From NCBI GenBank assembly GCA_965263365.1, contig OZ253672.1, positions 2,232,001 to 2,296,000 on the forward strand: a DNA stretch of 64,000 nt. The letters are read 5' to 3'. The notes under the pieces are model-generated. The model was not told the DNA's origin and did no database searches. It saw only the letters and a program-made list of their open reading frames with translations. Shown here piece after piece: positions 52,525-60,506 of this stretch. Positions within the stretch are counted from its first letter, which is position 1; each line of letters begins with the position of its first letter. Source of the stretch: CANMUM01 sp965263365 (lineage in GTDB: Bacteria; Pseudomonadota; Alphaproteobacteria; Rhodobacterales; Rhodobacteraceae). The position numbers and the translations under genes are program-made.

Positions 52525-53082
52525 TTGACAATTTCGAATGATAGAAAAAATCTGGAAGCATTTGTAAACGGTGATCGCCGCGGAGCGGAAGCCGTTATTT
52601 CCTTGTATGCGACACCGTTAATTAACCATTGTTCGCATATGCTGGGCGGGAACATAGGTCGTGCGGAGGAAATTGTACAAGAGTGTTTTTTGAAACTTTG
52701 GAAGAATGCTGCAAAGCTTATTGAAGGTGATAAGGTTTTGTATTTGCGCGCTTGGCTGTTTCGTGTCGCAACAAATGCAGTGCTAGATGACAAGCGAAAA
52801 CCACAAAGCGTGGGTGATTCTCCTTTGGCAGAACTTGAAAGCGGCGAACAAAGTGTTCTAGATGGGATTATAAAAAATGAACGCGCGGCGCTTGCAATGT
52901 TGCTTGTAAATGCGCTGCCACAGCGCCAACGCGCGGCCATTTTGATGTCCCATTTTGAGGGCATGGGGAATGAGGAAATTGGGCGTGCGCTAGATGTTTC
53001 GGTTGAAGCGGTTGAAAGTTTATTGTCTCGGGCGCGACGGAGTTTGCGTGAACGAGCGTTAAGTAATAAAGAAGGTGTGTAA
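52525..53082 (+). CDS. ECF-type RNA polymerase sigma factor
   Basis: A 185-residue sigma-70 family protein of the extracytoplasmic-function type. Region 2 lies at about 20-90 (AEEIVQECFLKLWKNA, YLRAWLFRVATNAVLDDKRK) and region 4 at about 120-175 (LPQRQRAAILMSHFEGMGNEEIGRALDVSVEAVESLLSRARR). Only a TTG start fits, at 52525, with AAGG ten bases before. Its stop overlaps the next gene start by one base (TAATG), the usual coupling between an ECF factor and its anti-sigma. Position and partners suggest response to a periplasmic metal or envelope signal. Confidence 0.9.
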   Translation: MTISNDRKNLEAFVNGDRRGAEAVISLYATPLINHCSHMLGGNIGRAEEIVQECFLKLWKNAAKLIEGDKVLYLRAWLFRVATNAVLDDKRKPQSVGDSPLAELESGEQSVLDGIIKNERAALAMLLVNALPQRQRAAILMSHFEGMGNEEIGRALDVSVEAVESLLSRARRSLRERALSNKEGV

Positions 53083-53384
53083 TGAATGATTTTGAAGATG
53101 AAATTTTAAACGCATTGCCGCATATTGAAGCGCGTTCGGGATATCACGATCAGCTCATGTCGCAGGTCGTTATGCCAACGGCCCAAATTGTTCCTATTGG
53201 ACAGCGCATGTTTGCTAGTTTTGCAGTTGCCGCTAGTTTGGCTGCGGGAGTGGTTTTGGGTAGTTTAGACGCTTTAGATACAACAGCTGTAATGTCAACT
53301 TTGGGCTTTGGGAGTACAGAGGACACAATTTTGGCAGCCGTTTTTGATACTGATCCTTACAGCGCTACATTTGAGAATTTATAG
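53082..53384 (+). CDS. Small single-pass membrane protein in anti-sigma position
   Basis: A 100-residue protein: a cytoplasmic N-terminal half (NDFEDEILNALPHIEARSGYHDQL), one hydrophobic segment (FASFAVAASLAAGVVLGSL, about 44-62), and a periplasmic tail. It is coupled to the sigma gene by a 1-base overlap. This layout and size are like CnrY-type anti-sigma factors, which are short and poorly conserved. Anti-sigma function is inferred from position and topology only. Confidence 0.68.
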   Translation: MNDFEDEILNALPHIEARSGYHDQLMSQVVMPTAQIVPIGQRMFASFAVAASLAAGVVLGSLDALDTTAVMSTLGFGSTEDTILAAVFDTDPYSATFENL

Positions 53385-53392
53385 GTGTCAAA

Positions 53393-53833
53393 ATGAAGAA
53401 TATTAAAAAATGGTTTTTGATTTCACTCTGTGTCAACTTTTTACTTTTGGGTGTGTTCATTGCTGGCTTTTTCCATGCTAAATCGGGTGGACATAAAGCG
53501 CATGGAGCACGAGATGAAATTAGCTTAATTGTTAGATATGCTCCTGATTCAATCCGAAGTGAAATTCGAGATGAAATTATGAAATATTCTAAGAGTAAGC
53601 CGTCACATCCTTCATCGTTTGATATTTCAGATTTGACGGAACTGCTTGAGAAACCAGACGTTGATGCGCTGGCACTAAAGGCGTTATTTGCCAAAAGGCG
53701 CTCTGATTGGGATGATCGCGTGGAACATGCGCACGAGACAATCGCAGAGGCTCTCGTTCAACTTAGTCTTGAAGAGCGTCAAGAGCTTGCAAATTCTATA
53801 CGGAAGGGTTTCTCGCGCCAGGGCAAAAGGTAG
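53393..53833 (+). CDS. Membrane-tethered periplasmic metal-sensor-like protein (CnrX/ZraP type)
   Basis: A 146-residue protein with an N-terminal membrane anchor (WFLISLCVNFLLLGVFIAGFF, about 7-27) and a helical periplasmic domain with HKAHGARDE and HAHETIAEALVQLSLEERQELANSI near its end. This matches the periplasmic heavy-metal sensor (metal_resist) group, which includes CnrX. It is 8 bases after the anti-sigma candidate, completing a sigma, anti-sigma, sensor trio like cnrH-cnrY-cnrX. The inducing metal is unknown. Confidence 0.75.
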   Translation: MKNIKKWFLISLCVNFLLLGVFIAGFFHAKSGGHKAHGARDEISLIVRYAPDSIRSEIRDEIMKYSKSKPSHPSSFDISDLTELLEKPDVDALALKALFAKRRSDWDDRVEHAHETIAEALVQLSLEERQELANSIRKGFSRQGKR

Positions 53834-53862
53834 TAGTAAACCAGCGTCTTTTATTGGCTGCT

Positions 53863-55236
53863 TCAATTCTTATAAAGTTGGACTCTATTGCGGCCGCTTC
53901 TTTTGGCCTCATAAAGAGCGACATCTGGGGCTTTCATAATCTTCTGAATGTTTGAAAAGCCTGGATCAACAATATGAACACCAATGGAAATTGTTACTTG
54001 AACATTGATACCTTCTTCGGTGTAATAACTTTTTCCAGCAACTTTCGACCTTATTCTTTCGGCGATTGTAAGTGCTTTTGTTTCTGGCGTTTGTTGTAAG
54101 ATGATGATGAACTCTTCGCCTCCATAACGCACCAATATATCGCTCCCCCTGATGCAGTTTCGAAGTGTTTCAGATACCCCCTTTAAAACATAGTCTCCAA
54201 AATCATGACCGTGTTGATCGTTTAAATTTTTGAAATGATCAATATCCAACATGAGAACGGCAAATTGCAAATCATTTTTTTGGCTACGTTCGATGACTTT
54301 TGGTAGGTGCTGGTCGAGATATCGGCGATTGTAGCACTCTGTGAGCGCGTCTAAATTTGTCAGCTTTATTTGTTCTTTTGCCATTCCGGTAAGCTGATAT
54401 TCATAAATTTTCCTTCGAAGCTGAGTATGAATGCGGAGCAATAATTCATTTGGATTATAAGGGGCGATGAGATAATCACTGGCACCAAGGTCAAGTGCGC
54501 GCAAACCGGTGCTTTCGTTTGATTCGGAAATGAAGATTATAACGCTCCTGCGTAGTTTCCATTCAGATTTTAAGTTTGCGATCAAACGCAACCCATTTCC
54601 TTCGTGCAACATTCGTTCGTAAATTATGTATCCTCTTATGCCTTCGTGTTTTGCTTGTTCAAAGGCGCGATTTTCGTTTAGTGAAATGGAGATATTTGTG
54701 CAGCCGTTGGCTTCTAAATAAGCCTTCTGGGCATTCGCCATTGGTAGATTAGAACAACAGAGCAATGCTCGATTTTGTTTTGCTATAGTGAGCATTTCAT
54801 TTGGTGAAATTTCGTCTTCATTAAGGCCAAGTATCTTTGATCGCTCACGTGTTTCGTCGATAAGGTGTTTCACGCGCATGAGATTGCTCGTGCGGGCCCT
54901 CAGGATTCTTTTGTCGACAGGTTTTTCAAGATAGTCCTCTGCGCCTGATTTGAGTGCTTTAAGAAGTTCGCCTTCTTTTAAATCGGTTGCGAGCATCAAT
55001 ACAGGTGAATGACGGGTTTCTGGATGTTCCTTTAGTATTGATAGGGCTTCAGTTCCCGTGATGTCCGGTAAATTCATATCTAGAAAAATGATATCTGGAA
55101 GAATTTTTTTGGCGAGTGCGATGCCTTCTTGGCCTGTGTTTGCCGTGAAAGTCTTGTAGAAGTCTTGCGCTAGCCAACTTCGCGTCCTTGCGCGAAAGGG
55201 GTTTTCTGGTTCGATGATTAAAATCCGGCCGGTCAT
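53863..55236 (-). CDS. pleD: PleD-like response regulator, diguanylate cyclase
   Basis: A 457-residue REC-REC-GGDEF protein making cyclic di-GMP. REC1 (about 3-120) has the phospho-acceptor Asp in IIFLDMNLPD and Lys in YLEKP. Its acidic pair, normally DD, is replaced by EPE (ILIIEPE). REC2 (about 150-275) lacks a clear phospho-site. The GGDEF domain (about 290-455) has GGEEF as active site and RGSD, the inhibitory I-site RxxD, five residues upstream. PleD controls the swarmer-to-stalked transition in Caulobacter. divK, usually adjacent, is absent here. Confidence 0.9.
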   Translation of the reverse strand: MTGRILIIEPENPFRARTRSWLAQDFYKTFTANTGQEGIALAKKILPDIIFLDMNLPDITGTEALSILKEHPETRHSPVLMLATDLKEGELLKALKSGAEDYLEKPVDKRILRARTSNLMRVKHLIDETRERSKILGLNEDEISPNEMLTIAKQNRALLCCSNLPMANAQKAYLEANGCTNISISLNENRAFEQAKHEGIRGYIIYERMLHEGNGLRLIANLKSEWKLRRSVIIFISESNESTGLRALDLGASDYLIAPYNPNELLLRIHTQLRRKIYEYQLTGMAKEQIKLTNLDALTECYNRRYLDQHLPKVIERSQKNDLQFAVLMLDIDHFKNLNDQHGHDFGDYVLKGVSETLRNCIRGSDILVRYGGEEFIIILQQTPETKALTIAERIRSKVAGKSYYTEEGINVQVTISIGVHIVDPGFSNIQKIMKAPDVALYEAKRSGRNRVQLYKN

Positions 55237-55290
55237 TTTTTGAAGTCTTGTTTAATCCTAATTTTCTACTTGGATGTGTTCCAAAGCCAT

Positions 55291-55314
55291 ATAGGGCTTT
55301 TAATAAAAGCCTAT
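55291..55314. repeat. Near-perfect inverted repeat between pleD and DUF3572 gene
   Basis: ATAGGGCTTTT (55291-55301) and AAAAGCCTAT (55305-55314) pair over 10 bp with one bulged G and a three-base loop. It stands in the 157-base divergent region and could be a regulator site or a transcript hairpin. No clean CtrA site (TTAA-N7-TTAA) was seen; a spaced pair near 55360 has eight bases between. Confidence 0.4.
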
Positions 55315-55393
55315 CCCATGTTATTACTTCTTTGATACTTAGGGATAAATCTAATTAGTTAACACATGGTTTAAGCGCACGGATAATCTAATA

Positions 55394-55675
55394 ATGTTTT
55401 CAGTAAGTCAGTCAGAAGTTTTTGCAATTAAATCCTTGAATTGGTTGCTCAAAGATGAAGACTGTGTCTATTCTTTTTTGGCTCAAACTGGAGCATCGAT
55501 GGAAGACTTGCGGGGAGCTATTGGGGATCCTCACTTTTTGGGAAGTGTATTGGATTTTATTATGACAAAAGACGAATGGGTAATAGCCTGCGCGCAATCT
55601 GTGGACTTATCGCCGGATCAATTTTTTCAAATTCGGCAAAATCTTCCAGGTGGTGAAATAGAAAATTGGACATAA
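55394..55675 (+). CDS. DUF3572 family protein
   Basis: A 93-residue protein with the DUF3572 pattern: AIKSLNWLLKDEDCVYSFLAQTGAS, FLGSVLDFIMTKDEWVIACAQ and LPGGEIENW. The family is largely confined to alphaproteobacteria and is commonly found upstream of divK-pleD; function unknown. It is divergent from pleD and 3 bases before the HAD phosphatase gene, with which it probably forms an operon. Confidence 0.85.
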   Translation: MFSVSQSEVFAIKSLNWLLKDEDCVYSFLAQTGASMEDLRGAIGDPHFLGSVLDFIMTKDEWVIACAQSVDLSPDQFFQIRQNLPGGEIENWT

Positions 55676-55678
55676 TTT

Positions 55679-56362
55679 ATGGATGCACTTCTGTTTGATA
55701 AAGACGGCACTCTTATTGATTTTGACTTGACTTGGGGGCTGTGGGCAAAGCGGTATATACAAAGCCTCAGGGATCAAAGCGGTGTGTCAGTTCAAGTGCT
55801 TGCGAAGAATTTTGAACTGGATTGGAATCATGCGTGTTTTTTGCCGACTTCTCCTATAATTGCGGGAACATCGGAGGAGATAATTGCAGCCGTTCGCAAG
55901 TCATGTCCGAAGATGTCGGATGAGGATATTGGGGAAAGTTTACATTCCAGTATGAATCTTGTTGAGCTGGTGCCAGTTTGTGAGTTGCGGTCACTTTTTA
56001 AGCGACTGTCTGCTCGCTGTATTATTGGGTTGGCAACTAACGATAGCGAATCTTCAGCGCGTCTTCAGCTGGAAGAGCTTGGGATAGCCGACTGTTTTAA
56101 TTTTGTTGCCGGATACGACTCAGGTTATGGTGCCAAACCTGAGCCCGGAATGTGCCTCGAGTTTATCGAGAATTTTGATCTTGATCCACTGCGAACGGTT
56201 ATGATTGGCGATTCAACTCATGACTTGCGAGCAGGTCGCGCAGCCAAAATGAAAACGCTAGGTGTTTTGACCGGACCTGCAAAAGTGAGTGAGCTTGAAC
56301 CCTTTGCAGATGGAGTGATTACATCAATTGAAAGTATCGAAGATTGGTTAGTTTCGCTTTAA
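55679..56362 (+). CDS. HAD-superfamily phosphatase (phosphoglycolate phosphatase-like)
   Basis: A 227-residue HAD hydrolase. Motif I is LLFDKDGTLID with the nucleophile Asp and the DxDGT pattern (here DKDGT), motif II is LATND, motif III Lys is in GYGAKPEPGM, and motif IV is MIGDSTHDLRAG. A C1-type helical cap lies between motifs I and II. It may hydrolyse phosphoglycolate or another small phosphate ester; the substrate is unassigned. Its end overlaps the end of the convergent lipoprotein gene by 4 bases. Confidence 0.88.
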   Translation: MDALLFDKDGTLIDFDLTWGLWAKRYIQSLRDQSGVSVQVLAKNFELDWNHACFLPTSPIIAGTSEEIIAAVRKSCPKMSDEDIGESLHSSMNLVELVPVCELRSLFKRLSARCIIGLATNDSESSARLQLEELGIADCFNFVAGYDSGYGAKPEPGMCLEFIENFDLDPLRTVMIGDSTHDLRAGRAAKMKTLGVLTGPAKVSELEPFADGVITSIESIEDWLVSL

Positions 56363-57000
56363 TTCGCGTAATATGCACCGTTAATTGAGCCGCCCGATGT
56401 GTCTTGCCCGTTTTGAACTGGAGTTGATGTTCCGCTAACAGTCCCCAGCGCGACAATATCGCCATAAAGTAGATAAAAATTTCCGTTGAGGTTGGAATCA
56501 ATTCTGTAGCTATCGGCGTTTATTCCGTTGGCGCTGAGTTCTCCATCTAAACTTGATTGCATAATGTCACCGTTAATTGTGCCTGATCCGCTAAGTGATC
56601 CTCCTGTGATTCCGATGCTGTCATTGGAAACAAGTTCGCCGACGGTATTATAGCGCACTTCTGAAAAGCCGCTCGCGTCGGCGTCAACCACACCAGAATC
56701 AAAGTCGGCGACAATTTGAAGGTTTCCGATTATATACTCGTCATTTGCCGCGCCATTCAACACGAGAGCGCCGTCTAGGATTGAAATGCCTGAAGCGGAC
56801 TGAACCTGCGTTAGGCTGCTTGAATTGGAGATTTCAGACATACGAGTTAAATGCGTTTTGCTTGTACTCGTCGATTGTGTTGCATTGCTGGCATCAGCAG
56901 GTGGAGCACTATTTTCTGCGATTTCAGGCATGGAAACGCAAGCCATAACGCTTACCCAGATCGATGCCGAGAGTAGAATAGCTTTAATCTGAGAAATCAT
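56359..57000 (-). CDS. Putative lipoprotein with a C-terminal beta-barrel-like domain
   Basis: A 213-residue protein. The signal (KAILLSASIWVSVMAC) gives a likely lipidated cysteine at C21. A Ser/Thr-rich linker (about 35-70) leads to Gly/Asn/Ser-rich beta strands such as ADFDSGVVDADASGF, GGSLSGSGTINGD and TSGGSINGAYY. This resembles the surface beta-barrel of transferrin-binding-protein-like (TbpB) lipoproteins, but no precise family can be named. Convergent with the HAD gene. Confidence 0.6.
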   Translation of the reverse strand: MISQIKAILLSASIWVSVMACVSMPEIAENSAPPADASNATQSTSTSKTHLTRMSEISNSSSLTQVQSASGISILDGALVLNGAANDEYIIGNLQIVADFDSGVVDADASGFSEVRYNTVGELVSNDSIGITGGSLSGSGTINGDIMQSSLDGELSANGINADSYRIDSNLNGNFYLLYGDIVALGTVSGTSTPVQNGQDTSGGSINGAYYAN

Positions 57001-57092
57001 GGGTAACTCCAGTCAAATTTTGAATTTTCATAAAAATTGGAGATTATGTTTACGATTCAATTTTCAATATAAAGTTAACATGGCGCAAAAAT

Positions 57093-57122
57093 TTGATTGA
57101 CTTGCTTTTCAAACATTATACT
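57093..57122 (+). promoter_or_regulatory. Putative sigma-70-type promoter of potF
   Basis: TTGATT (57093-57098) and TATACT (57117-57122) are separated by 18 bases and lie 33 bases before the potF ATG at 57155. Both boxes are close to consensus. An overlapping TTGACT gives too short a spacer. Confidence 0.45.
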
Positions 57123-57154
57123 CTTGCTTCAAGAAGAATATATATGAGGAAAAT

Positions 57155-58246
57155 ATGACAATGACACGATCACTTTTACTTTCTAGCGCTATGTTAGTCG
57201 CGGCACCATTTGCGCTTGCAGAAGAAGAAGCCGTTTTGAATGTGTATAATTGGTCGGATTATATTGCAGAGGATACACTCGAAAAATTCACCGCTGAAAC
57301 AGGCATTGAAGTTGTTTATGATGTTTACGATTCAAATGAAATTTTGGAGGCAAAACTGCTTGCAGGGGGAACTGGTTATGATGTTGTTGTCCCAACCGGT
57401 GACTTTATGGAGCGTCAAATCGCGGCGGGCGTATACATGCCGCTTAACAAAGACATGTTACCCAATCTTGCGAATATGGACGCAGACACAATGGCGGCTT
57501 CGGCAGCGCATGATGCTGATAATACGCACTCTGTTATCTATATGTGGGGCACGACTGGAATTGGCTATAACGTGGCCAAGGTTGAAGAAGCTTTGGGTGC
57601 AGATGCGCCAACTGATAGCTGGTCACTCGTTTTTGATCCAGAAAATGCTGCTAAGCTCGCCGATTGTGGATTGGTTGTTTCTGATTCCCCAACAGAAGTA
57701 ATTGGGGCCGCCCTTCATTATCTTGGTCTTGATCCAAATTCGAATGCGCCAGAAGATGTTGCACAAGCTGCCGAACTTCTCAAATCAATTCATCCTTATG
57801 TACGTTATTACCATTCTTCTCAGCATATCGATGATATGGCAGCTGGCGAAATTTGCGCCGTTGCCGGCGGGTGGTCTGGTGATGTTTTCCAAGCGCAGGC
57901 GGATGCAGCGGACGGCGTTGAGGTTGCCTATGTCATCCCTAATGAGGGCGCGCTGCAATGGTTCGATATGTTGGGCATACCTGCTGATGCGCCACATCCC
58001 GAGAATGCGCATAAGTTCATCAACTTTATCATGGATGCACAAATCACTGCAGATATCACGAATTACGTTTGGTATGCGAATGCGAATACGGCCTCGATGT
58101 CGCTTGTTGATGAAGAGATCACTTCGGACCCTGCAATCTTTCCAACTGAGGACGTCAATGCCAAGCTATGGCGCGCAACGGTCAAAGATGCGGCCGCATC
58201 AAGGCTCATCAATGAGACTTGGGGCGATATTAAATCGGGCTCCTAA
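57155..58246 (+). CDS. potF: Periplasmic polyamine-binding protein (PotF/PotD-type)
   Basis: A 363-residue ABC transporter binding protein. The signal peptide ends near ALA-E (residues about 22-23), then LNVYNWSDYIAEDTLEKF, the classical start of PotD/PotF proteins. VYDSNEILEAKLLAGGTGYDVVVPTG, AYVIPNEGALQWFDMLGIPADAPHPENAHKFI and a C-terminal DVNAKLWRA follow. Conserved acidic and aromatic residues in the pocket suggest putrescine or spermidine. It has its own promoter and a terminator downstream, separated from its ATPase by about 4.3 kb. Confidence 0.93.
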   Translation: MTMTRSLLLSSAMLVAAPFALAEEEAVLNVYNWSDYIAEDTLEKFTAETGIEVVYDVYDSNEILEAKLLAGGTGYDVVVPTGDFMERQIAAGVYMPLNKDMLPNLANMDADTMAASAAHDADNTHSVIYMWGTTGIGYNVAKVEEALGADAPTDSWSLVFDPENAAKLADCGLVVSDSPTEVIGAALHYLGLDPNSNAPEDVAQAAELLKSIHPYVRYYHSSQHIDDMAAGEICAVAGGWSGDVFQAQADAADGVEVAYVIPNEGALQWFDMLGIPADAPHPENAHKFINFIMDAQITADITNYVWYANANTASMSLVDEEITSDPAIFPTEDVNAKLWRATVKDAAASRLINETWGDIKSGS

Positions 58247-58278
58247 ACTGGGCTAAAAGTTCACGTGAATGACTCGAA

Positions 58279-58306
58279 GGCGGCACCAATTTCGTGCCGT
58301 CTTTTT
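58279..58306 (+). terminator. Rho-independent terminator of potF
   Basis: GCGGCAC (58280-58286) pairs with GTGCCGT (58294-58300; first pair G-U) around CAATTTC, followed by CTTTTT. Its position rules out starts of the next gene upstream of 58306. Confidence 0.8.
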
Positions 58307-58328
58307 GGTCAGAATGAATGCAAGACAA

Positions 58329-59624
58329 ATGAGAAAACTCGATCTTTTGACGGCGAATGACACACTCGGCACTTATCCGAAAACACATTATCTCGAAAAA
58401 AAGAACACTCCTTTGCGTCCCGTGCTTCGTGGTTCACATTCGGCAGATGTTTGCATAATTGGTGGCGGGCTCACAGGTGTTTCGGCAGCATTAAGCGCAG
58501 CTCAAGCTGGGCACTCGGTCATTTTGTTAGAAGCAAGTCGCATCGGATTTGGCGCATCGGGGCGAAATGGTGGGCAAATAAGTAGCCATCAAAACGTGCC
58601 GCAATTTGCGCTTGAAAAGCGACTTGGCAAAGCACACGCACGCCAATTATTTCTGATATCTCAAAGTGCACATCAGCATGTCCTTCGTTTGTGCCAGGAT
58701 GAACAAATCAGCATAGGATATAAGAGCGGAGTTGCTGCAGCCGAGTTCACGAAAAATGGCGTCAAAGGGTTGCGGAATGAGGTTAGGTGGATGTCTGAAG
58801 AATATGGATATGACCAAAACGAATTTTTTGGGGTTGAGCGGGTTCAAGAAGTAGTGAATAGTTCGGCCTATAAGGGTGCGATGCTTGATCACGGGTCCGG
58901 GCATGGGGACCCCCTCGCGCTCGTCCTTGGAATTGCGCAAGCAGCCGAACGATTGGGCGCGCAGATTTTTGAATTATCACGCGTTGAAGCGCTTGATCCC
59001 GTCGCGACGCAGTTTGGGCAAGTTCATGCGCGTCATACAATACTTGCTTGCAATGGATATATGGGAGACCTTGACCGAGTAACAGCCCGGCACGTTATGC
59101 CGATTAATAATTTCATAATCGCAACAGAGCCGTTGGGAGAAGCCCGCGCAAATGAAATACTCCCCAAAAATAGTGCTGTCGCAGATAGTAAGTTTGTTGT
59201 CAATTATTTCCGTCGCTCTTTGGATGATCGTCTCCTTTTTGGCGGAGGTGAAAGTTACGGCTACCGGTTTCCTAAAAACCTCAGCCAAAAAGCCTTCAAG
59301 CCCATGACCGAGATCTTTCCGATGCTTTCAGGCGTCAAGATTGAAAATGCGTGGGGGGGCACACTCGCGATAACGCGCAACCGTATGCCCTATGTGCGGC
59401 GGCGCGAAAATCTTTGGGTTTCAGCTGGATATTCAGGAAACGGTGTTGCAATGGCGACCTATTGCGGGCATCTCATTGCGCGTGCGCTTTCGGGTGATGA
59501 TGAAGAGTTCAATACAATAGCCAGCATTCCGCACAAGAAATTCCCGGGCGGCACCACACTTCGCCAACCGCTCCTCATCGGCGCGATGCTTTGGTATCGA
59601 ATGCGCGATCGTTTGGGCGTATGA
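58329..59624 (+). CDS. puuB: FAD-dependent oxidoreductase, gamma-glutamylputrescine oxidoreductase-like (PuuB/OrdL)
   Basis: About 431 residues of DAO-type flavoprotein. The FAD dinucleotide motif is VCIIGGGLTGVSAALSAAQAG, then LEASRIGFGASGRNGGQ, the diagnostic GRNGGQ loop of PuuB/OrdL proteins. Later NNFIIATEPLG, SLDDRLLFGGGESY and AGYSGNGVAMAT are conserved. PuuB oxidises gamma-glutamylputrescine in putrescine breakdown. puuA and puuD are not nearby. ATGs at 58314 and 58329 are possible; 58329 fits the family start (KLDLLTANDTLG). No strong ribosome site is seen. Confidence 0.85.
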   Translation: MRKLDLLTANDTLGTYPKTHYLEKKNTPLRPVLRGSHSADVCIIGGGLTGVSAALSAAQAGHSVILLEASRIGFGASGRNGGQISSHQNVPQFALEKRLGKAHARQLFLISQSAHQHVLRLCQDEQISIGYKSGVAAAEFTKNGVKGLRNEVRWMSEEYGYDQNEFFGVERVQEVVNSSAYKGAMLDHGSGHGDPLALVLGIAQAAERLGAQIFELSRVEALDPVATQFGQVHARHTILACNGYMGDLDRVTARHVMPINNFIIATEPLGEARANEILPKNSAVADSKFVVNYFRRSLDDRLLFGGGESYGYRFPKNLSQKAFKPMTEIFPMLSGVKIENAWGGTLAITRNRMPYVRRRENLWVSAGYSGNGVAMATYCGHLIARALSGDDEEFNTIASIPHKKFPGGTTLRQPLLIGAMLWYRMRDRLGV

Positions 59625-59935
59625 GCATCGGTTCCGATATCTAAGTGTTTTTACAACTAAACCCAATTGTCAAAATTGCCTATGATATTGAAAAAACGGT
59701 TGATGTTTGAATTCATTTGAGCCTTGGGCTTGATGCGATTGGCTTGAAAAGTTTGTTGGCGACGTGGCAAAACTGATAGTACTGAGATGGCCAATCATGT
59801 TTTGGTTGACTGAAAATTTATGTTCGGCTTTTTAAGCTTCGCGGAATTTTCGAATTGGCGCATTGAATTGATTAGTCTGGCTTCTTACTTCATGTGAAGC
59901 TCACAATTTATAATCACCAACTAGGAGTTAACCAG
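59625..59935. other. 311-base intergenic gap, no gene seen
   Basis: No coding frame with a start and ribosome site, no clear terminator and no repeat. The last 15 bases hold the AGGAG ribosome site (59923-59927) of the FMN reductase gene. Composition is similar to other intergenic DNA here. Confidence 0.6.
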
Positions 59936-60469
59936 ATGAAAGTTCTTTCCTTCGCAGCCACAAATCATACCAAGTCAATCAATCGCCAGCTGATTGGCTA
60001 TGCAACAAAACGTATTCAAGACCTCAACTCAAGTGCGGAAATCAATATTCTTGACATCAACGATTTTGAAATGCCGATTTATTCGCAAGAGCGCGAACAG
60101 GCGAGTGGGGTTCCCTCTCAAGCAAAATCGTTTTTTGACGCGATCGGTGAGGCAGATGCGGTGGTGGTTTCGTTTGCCGAACATAATGGTTTTGTGACGG
60201 CTGCGTGGAAAAATATTTTTGATTGGATGAGTAGAATTGATCAGAATGTTTGGCAAAATAAGCCGCTTGTGTTTTTATGCGCATCGCCTGGAGGGCGCGC
60301 AGGGGCGGGTGTACTTGAAAGCCAAGAAAAAAACGCACCACATTTTGCAGGAGAGGTCAAAGGAATCTACGGCGTCGGCAAGTGGGGCGAGTCCTGGGAT
60401 GGTGAAGAGCTAACTAACCCTGCGGATATCGAAGGTGTTGAGAACGCTTTGAAAGGTCTGTTGAGCTAG
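59936..60469 (+). CDS. NADPH-dependent FMN reductase
   Basis: A 177-residue flavodoxin-like-fold protein. The N-terminus KVLSFAATNHTKSINRQL is the FMN phosphate-binding loop, EMPIYSQERE, then VVSFAEHNGFVTAAWKNIFDWMSR and PLVFLCASPGGRAGAG (flavin ring loop). The ATG 59936 has AGGAG eight bases before and is preferred over an earlier in-frame start. Such enzymes reduce FMN, quinones or azo compounds; the true substrate is unknown. It sits between the PuuB-like gene and the DoxX-like gene without clear operon ties. Confidence 0.87.
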   Translation: MKVLSFAATNHTKSINRQLIGYATKRIQDLNSSAEINILDINDFEMPIYSQEREQASGVPSQAKSFFDAIGEADAVVVSFAEHNGFVTAAWKNIFDWMSRIDQNVWQNKPLVFLCASPGGRAGAGVLESQEKNAPHFAGEVKGIYGVGKWGESWDGEELTNPADIEGVENALKGLLS

Positions 60470-60506
60470 CCTTGCTCGTATTCTTAGTAGCGTGAAATGC
60501 CTTGCG

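Noticed and set aside
55355..55375. CtrA-like site between pleD and DUF3572 (TTAA...TTAA)
   Set aside because: The two TTAA halves are separated by eight bases instead of seven, and the spacing is important for CtrA binding.
57240..58256. Two long forward frames inside potF (153 and 184 codons)
   Set aside because: They lie in another frame of a clear PotF gene, are rich in Arg/Met/Trp and lack any family signal.
58269..58328. Upstream start of the PuuB-like gene
   Set aside because: It would place the start inside the potF terminator hairpin at 58279-58306.
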